Notes: generated by a model not told the origin, from the sequence alone. A DNA stretch of 62,000 nucleotides from Bolinopsis microptera (GCF_026151205.1 NC_087075.1:432501-494500); one strand, 5' to 3'. Counted from the first letter of the stretch, positions 27,534-40,459 are shown. Numbers and translations: made by a program.

Positions 27534-27929
27534 GTGGCTTCGCTTGTGAAAGATGTATCAACTACCCGCCGTGGCGGTGAATTGGATGTTTTCCCTGTTG
27601 ATCATTCCGTCCGCAAAAATTTTACTTACTATAAAATTAGCTACATTGAAATTATTTATAAAATGTACATAAACAAACTAAACGACCTCATAGCTCGTCT
27701 TTTGAGGTATGAGATTGAAAAATATGTCATTCAGTTGACCATTGTTAATGGTTTGGCCCTGCGCGCGCTTCTTCGTAGCCTTTGCAGCATCCGAGGAGAA
27801 AGCGGCGCGCGCTACTTCGAAGAAAATTTAGCGAGTATCATCCGTCAAGTCATCAGTCCAAGGTGTGGCTTTTTGTTTCCTCTGATGCCCTTAAGTGCTA
27901 TAAGTGGGCTCGTAGCAGATCGAACCTGA
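27534..27929 (+). other. 131-codon frame of unknown nature
   Basis: It is open from ATG to stop and contains RRGGELDVF and IEIIYKMYI. The mirrored sequence at about 17.9-18.25 kb does not keep an equivalent frame, so coding is doubtful. I recognise no domain. Confidence 0.2.
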
Positions 27930-29900
27930 ATCGTATTCTGATGTATTTTGCTGGCTCTTAGCTTCTTATTGTTAGGCTATCCTTTCAGATATAGTAGACG
28001 ATCTACAAACAAAGGGCAGAGTGGGCCCATACCTCGGATGTTGTTAAGACTATTGGGAACAAAGGGACTCTTTCTCTGACTGAAGTACTTTTTTTTATAG
28101 AGATCTTTCTTTCTTTCTCATGCGCAATGTAAATAATTACAAATATTTATTTTGTTTTAGTTTAGTTGAGGTTTTAAATCATAGTTTAAAATTTGTCATG
28201 TTTCATGGCAGAGAGATATCATGTGTATATAGTAGTAAGATGTGTTAGGGTTCATCTCGATTTTGGCGGGTAGCAAGTGCTTTTTAGACTTTTATCCAGT
28301 GGCTTAAATGAATTTGAGTCGCAATTAGGATGAGTGCTCGATTTTTATCGAATTTTTTTCCTGCTTTGCGAGCAAAAGATCGTAGGGAAATAAAGTAAAT
28401 CGGGTTTGGATATATGAGTGCAAAATTCGGTCGTTTGATGTGAGAACACTTTTGTTAAAACTTCAATGAAGCTGAGATATAGCAAAGCTGCACGTTTTTT
28501 TATCTGCAAACACACTTTTTTAGAAATTTTACGCGTATCCTCTAAATCACCGAATTTGTCAATTTGAGGTATCCCCATCAAAACAAAGGCAATTAGAACT
28601 CCTTAGTTGAAAAAGAGCATCCATTTGGTTATCCTCACTCCCTCTAAATAGCATGTTGGGTTTTGTCCTTACAAACAAGCATTCTTTGATTGCCCTCACA
28701 CTCAGATAGAATCGTAACTGTCTACATGCTAACAGAAGTCCCCCCGGTGTATGTGGAAATCAAAATCATATCAACCATACTCTAACCTGCAACTCGAGGC
28801 TAGTTTCTCTTTGCCACAATTCACTAAGAAATAAAATAGCTGCAAACTTCCTAATCCACTGTTTGCAAAGACGTTTGAAACAGAACCCCAGCTTCTATCC
28901 GTTCCTCACACACTTGGAACTATCTACTGGAACAAATAGGACAGGTTGTAGCAAGACCAGTCATCAGTGCGAGATCGTTTGGTCGCCGCTGGACAGGCAT
29001 TCACAGATGTAAAGGGCGTACTTCACCCTCAAGCCCGGTCCAACAGTGACAAGAGCATCACACAGATGTACCAATCTCACGAGAAAGCAAAAAAAAGTGA
29101 GTTACAATGACAGAGTCCTCAATGTTGAAATATGGCTACCTTCAAGCCACTGGTGTTCAGTACTAAGGAGGATTGGCAACTGTTCGGCTTCACCAGGTTC
29201 TAAAACATCTCGCTGAAAAGATCAGCCTAAAGAAAGGCCAACGTATTGTGATGTGATGTCATTTGTCGACGCAGACTCGCGTTTTGATCTACTCAGAACT
29301 GTAATAATCTCTATCAGGGGGTACAAGAGTAACCAGAACCCTTCCACCCTTCGGCCAATAAAGTGATTTGGACCTTAACCTGATCAAACCACTCTTAAAA
29401 CCCTAAAAGGTCATGGCGTGCTCTAGTTGGTTGGGTCTAAACTGCTTTTTGTTGTGATTGTGATTAGTGGATTTTTATATTTATTATTACAAAGGGTTTT
29501 ATTTTTATTTTTTTACTCAGTTTTAATTTGTACCATTTTTACAGAATTTTATATGGCGTCATTGTATATTATGTGTATACTTGTTTGATATTTTTAATAT
29601 ATAGTTAGATTAAAAAAAAAAAAATTTGAGGGGAGGGGTGCCCAAAGGGGAGGGGTCGCCTAGCAACAGGGGAGGGCACATTTTTTGGCTGGGCCCCCAA
29701 CAGGGCAAACGTTACGGCCACTGTTCCACGTATATGCGAAATAGTAATAATATATGGAATGCGCTGCTGCGCCAGAGAAGTACAAGTGAAGAAAATGCAT
29801 CAAAATGCATCAAAACAGGTTAACCTCAAAACTTTGGTGCTCAATTTCTCAGGAGTGCAGGGTCAGGTTTTGATGCGGTTTTTTTTTCTACTTATTCCTC
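27930..29900. other. Right-arm segment, mirror of 15.9-17.9 kb
   Basis: It includes a G-rich block (29630-29705) mirroring the C-rich block at 16096-16140. Nothing is recognised as a gene. Confidence 0.4.
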
Positions 29901-29904
29901 TCCT

Positions 29905-30150
29905 CGGGGATGTTGCCCCGGTTGCCTGTCGGGTCAATAAAGCAGTCAAAGCATCAGGATGTTATGTTGTGCATTCTCAACCACCAAATGTGGGAAAACT
30001 CCACGAAAGAACAATAACAGATCTAAAGAGACAACTTAACAACATTGGAAATTAGACTTCTATTTGTTTATATATTTATAAAGCGTATCTTATTGCCACA
30101 CGTATGGGGCCTGTTAAATATTTATTTAAATTATTAAGCTATTTTAGATT
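29905..30150 (+). repeat. LINE 3'-end repeat, tail copy 4
   Basis: Same tail unit: GGGTCAATAAAGCAGTCAAA, then CATCAGGATG, then GATCTAAAGAGACA. It ends in AT-rich DNA with ATTAAGCTATTTTAGATTTA. Confidence 0.7.
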
Positions 30151-30389
30151 TAATAATAAAATCCTCGCCAGTAGCATTTTCCATGTGTGATAATGAAATA
30201 GTATATGTTTCCCCTCTGGCCTTAGTATTGGCTGCTGGACCTACGTTGCAGGAGGACATTTCCGTTCTTTGGCTGTGGCGTAAACGTTTGCATATAGTGC
30301 GCCCCTCCCATCTCAAAGTTGAAAGGTAACATTGGACAAATAAGGTGACTTTAATGGATCTGTGTTTAAAATCAAAAAAATCGTGTTTC

Positions 30390-32250
30390 TAGAGCAATTT
30401 TTCCATAAGTTAAGTTTTCAATTGTCCCACCATCTTAAGGTGGTGTGGCGGCCTTTGGTGCACTTATATATGTTTCAGGGAAAATTACAGACCAAATATT
30501 AATATTAGGAATATAATCAAAAGCTAGGCGAAGTAAAATGTTTTGGAGGATTTTTATAATCATTTACAGTTCACTGAGTAGGGTTGTTTCATTCCAGGAT
30601 TTTTGATTCGCTAAAAAGAATAATGCAGCATCTGTTCTGTCTTGAATGTTGTACAGACGGAAACTGGTTTAAAAATCATTAACTAATTTCGACAGTAGCA
30701 TCTTTTTTGTGATAAACTATATCTAGAATACCAGTTGGTCAAGGTACATTACAATTGAGCTATCGAAGGGAATTCTGTCTAAATTCCCCGCAACGGCTCT
30801 TGTCCTACTGATAAATGTTTCAATTGTTAAACTTATTAAGAGGAATGATAGTCTTCGTCGGCAAATTTCTTTTCTCTATAAACAATTATCAGAAGTGACA
30901 GTGCACTCAAAGTTCCCCTCAGCGATGGTTCCACTTATCCTGTGTTGCCCCAGGAACCTGTCCACTGTGATCTGTCTAACAATGTTCCCTCAGTATATGT
31001 CTCTCGCATCTTGTTTGAGTTAACCCAAGAGCTATCCAAATTAGCAGAAGAAGTGAAACATTCAGCAGAAATTTTCCAATTTGGAAAATTCCCAAACTCT
31101 GTAAATGTGACAAGATGTGACCATCTCTATCAATCCATACCAAGATTTGAGTTCGAGGAGTTTTCAGTTTGTTGTCACTCGCCAAGTTAGATATAGAAAC
31201 CCACTATACTCATAAGTGTGTGAGAATAGGCAGTTGCATAATCGGGGGCTTTCCCTACGCTTACAATGGAGGCTTTCATAACACAAGGCCAGTAGCAGAC
31301 AACCATACCTAAAGTCTAGTTTAGGACGCTTACGCTCACAGTTCCCAAAATGGAAGTCAATAGTGCTATGATTACCAAGTATAGAAAATGGTCAGCAAGG
31401 AATTCCCTTTCACTCGGATGGTCGAGATGGTCAATTTCACCAGGCTTTGAATCCCACCATTCTCTTTGGGTAACTAGTTCCTAAGCTTCAGATCCCAAAA
31501 CTTAGAGCTCATATTGGCTGACCTCACCTTCCCATGGTGGAATAATGAATATGACCAGACAATCCCAGGACAGCTTTGAACACAGCCTCTTCCTGGACAG
31601 TCTGATACCATGCGAAGAATAAGCTACTCTGCGCCTAATGATGGCAGCGCAACCTTATCTACTCTGTCTGATAGTTTCCAGTCAAGTTAAGAACACTGTT
31701 AACTCGGCCCCTAAGACTAGATCAATAGAACATTCTGGAACAATCTTGTGTGTTTACTGAGCTCTGTATGTTCTCCAAATTAGATGGGAGGGAAATAAGC
31801 TTCGTCCAAACATATGAGGCGCATGTATTCAGCTTTACCTGGTGCCAGCCAATGCATTTCAATGATCGGTTTCAATCAGGATGCAAGAAAAGGACACTCT
31901 ACGACCAATCATGGACAAAGCATTGTACTTAGTGTGGTACAAATGGGACCGTGGACCTATACTGAACAGCCTCGCAAACATGAGGACTAAACTTCTGTGC
32001 CCTGATAGTTTTCTGTGATGCTCTTTAGAGCTCTTGGACGTTACAAAAACCAATTGTATTGAAAAACTTGTTACTTTTCCTTCACAAGTGGGCCACCTGG
32101 AGCTGTTATTAAAATTGTCAACTTATTACTGGGAGAGGTTTCTCAGAAACAAGGTCTATACAACAACTGATATCATTGAGTGTATTTCAAATCTGCAAAG
32201 AAAATACCCTATGTAAATAGCTCTCAACCGAGACAATTCGTTTCTTGTTT
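30390..32250 (+). pseudogene. LINE copy C, degraded ORF1 (AlkB-like plus esterase-like)
   Basis: Plus-strand frames show a helical segment (DSLRRQI, about 30845-30870) and an AlkB-type core (about 31195-31600). Within the core are FHSDG-like bases near 31410, a SHGG patch, and SQDSFEHSLF carrying the distal histidine at about 31568-31595. A SMFSKLDG start of the esterase-like region follows at about 31765, with GTNG near 31935. About the same domain order as copies A and D but clearly diverged, so a sister sub-family. It has several frameshifts and stops. Confidence 0.65.
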
Positions 32251-32579
32251 AGTGATAAGAAAGGCTTTAGAATTTCGTAATTTAGTAGTTATGGAGAGGA
32301 TAATGTCCATCTCATGATGATGGCATAGTTATATTAGCAAGCCATCTTGACGTATCATGCACACATTAGCATACTGCTGAATACTGACATAACACTCCTA
32401 CATCAGTTTGATTTTTTACGTACGACATCCAGACAAAATACAACCTGCTTTTATTCTGTTTTTTAGTTTAAAACACAACTTTACAACTTTTATTCATTCC
32501 ATTGTGAATTAATAAGATTACAAGGACAAATATTATTAATGCTGCTGATAGGTTCACATCCTCTGCATTTGGTCATTGA

Positions 32580-35265
32580 ATTCAAGGAGGGATTCTCAAT
32601 TTAGCCTATTAGTAATGAACTTCCCAACTTAGTAGTGTCATAAATTAGACATACTTTCCCTAAATGAGCTGAATCTTAATGTTACTTATTGACACTGGAC
32701 ACCATAAAATATTCCTTCTCTTAACCTTATGCGATGCGGAAAGGGCCATAACAGTTCTAGGGGTGGTGTAGCTTTAATGATAAACAAAAACTAGCTTTAC
32801 ACAGAATTTAGTTATGGATAGAATTGCTTGATAACCATTGAAGGCATGATGGGTGAAGCTTTAGAATTGCAAGCTCAATGTTTGCTGCTTCTATCGCTCT
32901 GGATATTATTGCAGTGTTGATAACTTTATTGAATACATTCATTTTTGCATGAAAAAATTGTATGGGAAAAAGGTTATCTGGGATTGGGGATATAAACATG
33001 ACACAAGACTATATCTCATCAACCAGTTACAGAAAATTAGATATGACTTGTGATGTTACAATCTAGTTCAAAACAATTCAAGGGTTAACTAGTGTTGCTA
33101 AAGTGGAGACAAATGTTACCCCAGATACTATTGAGGTAAATATTCACTAACTGTTATGCAGATTTTTGTCCAATCTTCTGTTCTTGTTGACGTATGAGCT
33201 CATCAAGCTATTATGTGTGAGATAGATTGTAAAAGTAACCTATAGTCCTAAATTTGAGAAGGTTGAAAATTAGAAATCTTGTAAACGTAAGGTTAAACAA
33301 TTCTTAGACTATCTAGACACCGTTTCTGATTCAGTCCATATTGGAAAGTACAGTTGTTGAAGCTTATCACAGCTGGCCTTTGTAATCATATTTGAACAGG
33401 CATATGCAGCCTTCTTCCCTTGCAAGACCAAAGAAGGCATTGAAAAGTTATACATAAAACTTTATGAACTTTTATCTTGCCATTAATTCATACTCATTTT
33501 CTTCTAAAAGACATTCCGTAAAGAAGGTTAAGAGTGACAATGGAATGCAATATAATGTGGTTACATGTAGCAAAGTATAAAGTGGTAATGAGGCTGGGCT
33601 TGTACAAGATTCAGAGAAATATTAGAAATAAATTTAGCTAAACCTGCAAAAAGGCTAATGTAAATCGATGATCTACAAGTTAAAAAGTGCCAAGATGATC
33701 TTAAAGGATAGGAAAACTATCAATGGCATCAAATAGGACCCTGGTACAACTAATTGTCAAACTATCAATGAGAATGATCTGAGCTATTTAACTTTCAATT
33801 TTGCAAATGTTGGATCAAGATTACAAAATCAGGCCCCCACTATTGAAAGGAGTTAGTTTTGACTGATTTTTTACTCTAGAACTTCTCATATCTCATTTGA
33901 TTGATTCCAAGAAATAAATGAAACTGTATCCTAATGTATGTCGAAATCGCTCAGCATGACAAGGCCTCATGTGACAATGTGCCCTCTATTTTTCACGTAA
34001 GCAAGGCTGTACCACACATAGTAGAGCACGGCACCACATTGTCAATCTGATCCTTAATACAGGTGTTGTACCAACCCTTTGTAAAAAAGCTAGAGTACTC
34101 CATCCTTAGTCATGGAATGAAAAGTGATCCTAATATTTACAGGCCAATATCCATCCTTCACTTGTTTTTTTTTTAGGAAAACTTATAGAATACTTTGCGG
34201 CAAGCAAACTCACTGATTAAGGGAAGAGAACAAACCTTTTCATCAGGCATCAATATGGCTTTCGGAAAAATCTCTCACAAAATTATTGATGTACGATCTG
34301 GATGGACGAAATTTATATGAGTAACTCTAAGTATTATAAACCAGGAATCACCCTTTCTTGATCTTAGAAGGCTTTTGACACAGTGAAATCATGAAATATG
34401 CTCAAAATTGGCATATTATGGAATTGGAGGCATTGCTTTAACCTGGTTGTTTAGAATTCTTATCTTGTAGATATCAATGCACTAAGGTAATCAATGGCAA
34501 TCTAAGCTCATTTTAGAAGTTCTGAGTGGTGTACACAAGGAAGCATCATTGGGCCTATATATTTAGTATCTTCATAAAATGACCTCATTATGCCTGTAAC
34601 CTATCTAAGCCTTTCTATTTGCAGATGTTGGTGCACTATTCTTTGATTCAAACCTGCTGAAGCACATTTTAAACATGAAAATGAACTTATGACAATCTTT
34701 AAATAATGGCTCAGTGTATAAAGATCTTCATGAAAGAAGATGAAAATTCCTATTGTTTTGATTCTGTTGACCATCATGATGAAATAACCATTGATTGTAA
34801 GGAGGTAACTTTACAAATCAAGGGGTGCAAAGAGGACAATATCTTGGGCCTCATTCTTGATAGTAATTAAACTTCCAAAAGCCATGTAGATTATTTTATT
34901 GGAGGTCATGAAGACGAATTGGAGCCAGGTAAGAAGTATAGCCACTGCTACCCATTTAAATATAGGAAAATGTTGCCCAATCGCAACTAATGTTGCCACA
35001 AATTCGATTATTTAGACACGATATGATTGTAGAGTGAGCAAGACGAAACTTGCTGAACTGTCATCTGTACTAAAAGGTAGCCAAAATAGTCTCATCGTTC
35101 CAAAAACAGAGAGCAGCTTAATGGTTTATAGAGACAATGAAATGGTTACCACTCCATCTTAGACGACAACTCCTTCTGTCAAATTATGTTTAGAATCATC
35201 CATGACAATGTCCTCAAACTTTATGAACACATTTAGTTACATATCAGGAGGTAGAGGAGCGGCGA
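32580..35265 (+). pseudogene. LINE copy C, degraded ORF2
   Basis: It is colinear with copy A. Endonuclease patches are an LDILSLNE-like start near 32640 and a DNIEG-like stretch near 32830. The reverse transcriptase has an LGKLIEYFA-like stretch near 34170-34200 and an FADxGALFFDS-like catalytic patch near 34617-34650. The C-terminal part (REQ, then WLPLHLRRQL-like) lies near 35100-35175. It is broken by indels at short intervals. Confidence 0.7.
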
Positions 35266-35279
35266 AAGCTGCATCCTTT

Positions 35280-36400
35280 ATGTCAATAGCTCAACATCAC
35301 ATAATAATCTTTCAATTCTTGGGGCAAATGTTGGGAATATGTTCCAAAAACAGATCTACGGAATCTGCCCGTTGGTAAAAGCTGTAGTTGTTTCGTATAG
35401 ATAACAGCTTACTATTCATCTAGAACATAGACCTAATTATACGTCGACAATTTCATATGACAATTTTTTACACTGCATCTTAGTCGCCGATAACTAGTAA
35501 CTTCAAAAATTCTTTTATTGAGGCATATAGAATTGATGTATCAGAAAAAGATATTCCTTTTTTTACCTTACCACTTCTGATTGATTTTGCACTTGGACTG
35601 AATGTTTTAACTGGAGAAAGGGTTCCCAACAGTTGGGAGTTTGATAAACACTTTATATTTATTGAACCTATTATACTTAGTGGTAGTTTTATAGACCCAA
35701 CATTTACAATTTTATTTAAACTTACATACTTTGTTTTTTTTTGGTGACTGTATCACCCAGTTTTTAACATTTGATATGGTACAGTTTATTGACGGTCACA
35801 TTGACAGAATGGTTTGTTATATTCTAATATAATATTCTAGTTATTTTATTTATTTACAACAGACGACAACTTCATGTTTTTTCTTCTTATATTAGATACT
35901 CTATCTCTTGTACAGACTTTTTTTACAAGGTACATGGAACAAATGATACTCAAATTTAGGCATTATTATGCCTAAATATTTCACTTGCATTAGGCTTAGT
36001 AATTTATTCTTGGTCTACAGATGTTCAAATGTTTATTAATTGTTGTATGAAGTAAGGTTATAACGAGGTTATTTTAATTTGCTTGGGTATTATATTGGAC
36101 TAGGTATTGAGGTTTAATGATGATAATGATTTGATTTCTATTTAAAATTACACTATGTGGTTGGGGCATTTTGCCATAGTAAAATATGGTTTACTACTCA
36201 TATTATCATATTATTGATTGGTATTCGATTTCTGATTATTTCTCTAGGGATATGATTATTTTATCTCATTTGGCTTTAGGTAGGGTGCCGCTAAAAGAAC
36301 GGATTTTCAGGAAGCATCCCGTGCACAGTGCTTGGTCTACCTATATATTTAAATTATTAAACCATTCATTTCTGTATGTGCGCGAAAATTTATTTCAATC
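35280..36400 (+). repeat. LINE copy C 3' region
   Basis: Direct counterpart of 7318-8440. It begins CTCAACATCACATAA and ends near GGTAGGGTGCC (36281) and TTGGTCTACC. Confidence 0.65.
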
Positions 36401-37169
36401 AAACTCTTCAGCCAAATAAATAATTATTCATCTAGTCTGGACTTTGTCCTTCATATTATATATCTCTTAGATTGATGGGTCCTTGTAAGTACTATTTATC
36501 AAAAAATTATACCTGTCACTTTCCCGCATATTTGCAACCATTTCAAGGCCACTCAAGGTTAAGGAAATAGCCACAAGGACCTTATATGTTTTGTAAGCTC
36601 TCAATCTTACAAAAGCAAGCTCTAAACGCTTTTGCTATGAACGTTTACTTTAGGGACCCATTTCCAAATGGAATCATATTCCTCTGCTATACTTGAGATA
36701 GAGATTAATTTCTGAGTTCAAAAGCCAAATTGACCTCTACATGTGGGATAAAAATTCTGCCGGAGGGACTCTGATTATGATATAGATTATTCTCTCGAGG
36801 GAGATAGAGATCGCATGTGAGGGCTGTCTACCTAATGCTAACAATATGTTCATAGAGCTTAAATCCCTGTTGTCTGTTATTTCTCTTCTCATTTAGTGCA
36901 TAATCCCTTCATGGATTTCGCTTTATTATATGATTGATTGCTTTTGATATTTTTGTGTGATTCTTTTGATATCTATTTGAAATTCACGATTCGTGGGCCC
37001 ATACTTGTGCAGGGGTGCATTTTGCTCTCACATCTGTGTTTTGGTGGACCTCAGGTCCTTTGAATTTCATACATTTTGTACTAGAAAATTCTGATTTTAT
37101 CGGAGTTACTTTTGAGAGATTTATTGTTATTCATTCATTGTGTAATTTGGTTATGTTTTTGATTGACAT
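36401..37169. repeat. Spacer between inverted LINE tails, right copy
   Basis: Inverted copy of 8441-9255, matched by TACTATTTATCAAAAAATTA and GGGCCCATACTTG. No gene is recognised. Confidence 0.5.
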
Positions 37170-38335
37170 AAATTTTCGTGGCACATACAGAATGAAATGG
37201 TTAATAATTTAATATTTATGTAGACCAAGGTTGTGCACGGGATGCTTCCTGGAAGAATTCATTTCTTTTAGCGGGGCACCCTACCTAAAGCAAAATTGAG
37301 TTTAATAATTATATTCCTAGAGAAATATCAAACTCGAATACCAATCAAATCAATTATGATATATAGGAGTTAGTAACCATATTTACCTATGCAACATGCC
37401 CACCCCCATATAGTGTAAATTATATAGAATCAACTTCCATCTTCCATCATTAAACTCTCGTCAATATAATAGAATGCAACATTAAATCACTTCTTTATAC
37501 CTTCTGTCATACACCACCAACAAACCCATTCTCAACATAACACCTATACAACATACAAATCCTACATCATATCCCACCAAAATCTTCACCATCATTCACC
37601 ATATATAAACAAATACACATTCAATAACAAATTATACCCCTCTCAATATAACAAACACAATAATAAAAACCCACACACAAAGCGCACAGCTCTCTACTAA
37701 TCCTTATTTAACAAATTAAATATCAACTATCTATACACCTCCACCATATCTAAACAAACCAATTCAATGATTTCGACAATAACACTTCTCCACATAAATC
37801 ACAAATGATAAAAACAGTGACTGATCACACACGTCAACCACCCCCATACCACCACTACCTCACTCCGCAATAAATAAGTACATAAAATTAAAAGTGGTGA
37901 CTATACAACTACCCAAGCTTAAAACTAGGTCATCTCTCTTCTCTTCTCGCCTCGCCTCTAGTCTCTCACCTACACTGTGCGACCCTTCTCCAGTTAAAAC
38001 ATGTCAGTACATTGTGCAACATCCAATCAAAATGTAAAGGTGGTAAAAAAGGGGCAAATCTTTCGATACATCAATTATATATGCCTCAGATTTATAAGAA
38101 ATAGGTCCAGATACCTTAGTAATCGTCGACTATGGATTGCAGTGTAAAATTTGTCATATGAATTGTCGCGGTATAAAATATGAGTCTGTTGTCATAGTTG
38201 AGAGTAAGCTGTTTACTTATAAGAATCATAACAGCCTTTTAACATTCGGGCAGATTTCGAAGAATCTGTTGGAATCATTTTCAAACATTTTGCCCCCAAG
38301 TATTGAATGTTTTTATGTGTGATTATTGATCTATT
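37170..38335 (-). repeat. Inverted LINE 3' region, partly G-depleted
   Basis: Counterpart of 9260-10370 in the same orientation as that copy. The middle (about 37480-37960) is almost without G compared with the equivalent part of the other three copies. The outer parts match normally. Confidence 0.6.
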
Positions 38336-38410
38336 AAAAATATTCATGGGACGTCCAAATGAAAATACCCTGGACAACAGATCGTATGGGGCTTGCCACC
38401 CCTCTAGATA

Positions 38411-38520
38411 AAAGATTTCATACCGATAATGGATAGCCTATAACAAGAAGAAAAAAAAGCACTTAATGTCTTATAAACTAAAGCAGTCAGCAGTGGGATA
38501 TAATAAGGAAGTGTCACAAT
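38411..38520. other. Junction of the palindrome with single-copy-looking DNA
   Basis: Similarity to the left arm fades after about 38410. The 20-base array starts at 38521. No gene is seen. Confidence 0.4.
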
Positions 38521-38760
38521 ATAAAGCGAGCTCTAACAATATAAAGCGAGCTCTAACAATATAAAGCGAGCTCTAACAATATAAAGCGAGCTCTAACAAT
38601 ATAAAGCGAGCTCTAACAATATAAAGCGAGCTCTAACAATATAAAGCGAGCTCTAACAATATAAAGCGAGCTCTAACAATATAAAGCGAGCTCTAACAAT
38701 ATAAAGCGAGCTCTAACAATATAAAGCGAGCTCTAACAATATAAAGCGAGCTCTAACAAT
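38521..38760. repeat. Perfect 20-bp x 12 tandem array
   Basis: Twelve head-to-tail copies of ataaagcgagctctaacaat show no mismatch that I can see. Each carries the GAGCTC palindrome. The lack of any variation implies recent expansion, strong homogenisation or assembly collapse/extension. Confidence 0.95.
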
Positions 38761-38781
38761 ATAAATAAGTAAATGCCCTAG

Positions 38782-38988
38782 TTGAACTCCTTACTACAAC
38801 TAGCTCTAAATTTTGCTGTTGATAGTATGTCAAATATGAGGGGTAGGATTGGTAGACATCAATGTAATATTTTTAAAACTATTTTAAACGATTTGAATAA
38901 AAGAAATATTTATTTGAATAATAGTGACGACTTGACAGACTTAAGGTATTCAGCCTCGAACCGCCAATTGTGGAGAAATTTATTTTGA
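38782..38988 (+). pseudogene. LINE reverse-transcriptase C-terminal fragment
   Basis: This 68-codon frame ends in DLTDLRYSASNRQLWRNLF. An A-x-R/N-R-x-x-W-R-x-L-F/V close is typical of the extreme C-terminus of ORF2 in jockey/CR1-type elements. It is probably a 5'-truncated insertion. No poly-A tail is obvious. Confidence 0.5.
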
Positions 38989-39131
38989 ATTTGTTTAGTT
39001 CTATAATTTCAGTTTTAAGTTCAATTCTTTGCATAATTTTTGATTTTGATAATTTCAGTTTTAAGTTCCATTTTTTGCATTTATAGTAAGTTTTCAGTTC
39101 TGCAAGTCTTTTAAGTAGAATTATCAGGTCG

Positions 39132-40459
39132 GGGGGGGCCAATGGCATAAAATGGCATAAAATGGCATAAAATGGAGACTTTTTCTATGGAGAAAATGGA
39201 AAAACCCATGAGTAATTCTCCATTTTATGCCATGAATTTTGTCTTCGAAATTTCATCTTTAACACCATTTAACACCTAAATTGGACATCCTAACATGTTT
39301 ATTTACGCTTACTAGGGGCGTAACAAGCTTATGAAAGCTCATAGTAGGCTACTAGATGCTTATACTAGGTTAGTAGAGGCACACTTCAGGCAAACTCATA
39401 ATTACTCAAGCCTAGTGTAAAGTTATTTCTACAGGCTACAGCAGGAGTGAGTAATAGGGGAGAGTAATAGGCACTGAGAAGTGAGACCTACATCCTCGAA
39501 AGTCGAAACAAGCTCGCACTGCAAAGGGGAGGCCTGCCTTCCGAGATCGCATTACCAGGGGGAAGCCTCGAGTCCAAATTTGTGTATCGAGGGGTAGGTG
39601 TAGACTTCGATAAACCGAAAAACCAAAAAAATATTTTCGGCTAATAATGAAGAGGGCAGCATGAAACGTGGAGAAAAGTGGTTTTTAGAAAAACTTTGAA
39701 AAATTTGGCTTAGAAAATTTTCGGCCCGAGTCATTCTCGATACGTACCTCTCGTATCGAGAGCTCCCGATTCCGAGCTCGTGTTGCAAAGGGGAGGCCTG
39801 CCTTCCGAGATCGCATTACCAGGGGGAAGCCTCGAGTCCAAAATTGTGTACCGAGGGGTAATTTTCTAAGTCAAACTTTTTCAAAGTTTTTCTGAAAAAC
39901 ACTTTTCTCCACGTTTCATGCTACCTTGTTCATTATAAGCCGAAAATATTTTTTCGGTCAAAATTTTTCAAATTTTTTCTGAAAACCGCTTTTATCCACG
40001 TTTCATGCTACCCTGTTCATTATTTGCCGAAAATATTTTTTCGGTTTTTCGAAGTCCACACCTTCCCCTCGATACACAATTTTGGACTCGAGGTAATGCG
40101 ATCTCGGAAGGCAGGCCTCCCCTTTGCAACACGAGCTCGGAATCGGGAGCTCTCGATACGGGAGGTACGTATCGAGAATGACTCGGACCGAACATTTTCT
40201 AAGTCAACATTTTTCAAAATTTTTCAAAGTTTTTCTAAAAACCACTTTTCTCCATGTTTCATGATACCCTGTTCATTATTGGCCGAAAATATCTTTTTTT
40301 TAAATAATTTTTCTCGAAATTCTAAATTTTTCAGGTTTTCAATGGCATAAAATGGCATAAAATGGCATAAAATGGAGACTATTTCTATGGAGAAAATGGA
40401 AAAACCTATGAGTAATTCTCCATTTTCTCCATTTATGCCATTGGCCCCCCCCCCCCCCC
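39132..40459. mobile_element. Non-autonomous hAT-like foldback element
   Basis: The element starts GGGGGGGGCCAATGGCATAA and ends TTATGCCATTGGCCCC followed by more C. It is flanked by identical 8-base copies of ATCAGGTC (39124-39131 and 40460-40467). An 8-bp target duplication is the hallmark of the hAT superfamily. Near each end is a similar about 100-base block with three 10-base AATGGCATAA units. The interior holds a large inverted repeat (GGCCTGCCTTCCGAGATCGC at about 39530 and 39800, inverted near 40100). There is no transposase frame. Confidence 0.8.

Larger units (their letters stand above)
7240..38410. repeat. About 31-kb imperfect palindrome (arms about 15 kb)
   Basis: The two halves are inverted copies about a centre near 22,897. 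I checked pairs by eye: 22661-22684 with 23108-23131; 22374-22400 with 23390-23420; about 20290 with 25510; about 17900 with 27905; 15840 with 29930; 14835-14890 with 30905-30960; about 8340-8400 with 37220-37290. A non-paired loop of roughly 400 bases lies at about 22690-23105. The arms differ mainly by short indels. Beyond 7240 and 38410 the flanks no longer match. It is either a real inverted duplication or an unpolished foldback read. Confidence 0.8.

Noticed and set aside
38521-38760. CRISPR array
   Set aside because: Units are contiguous without spacers, in an animal genome.
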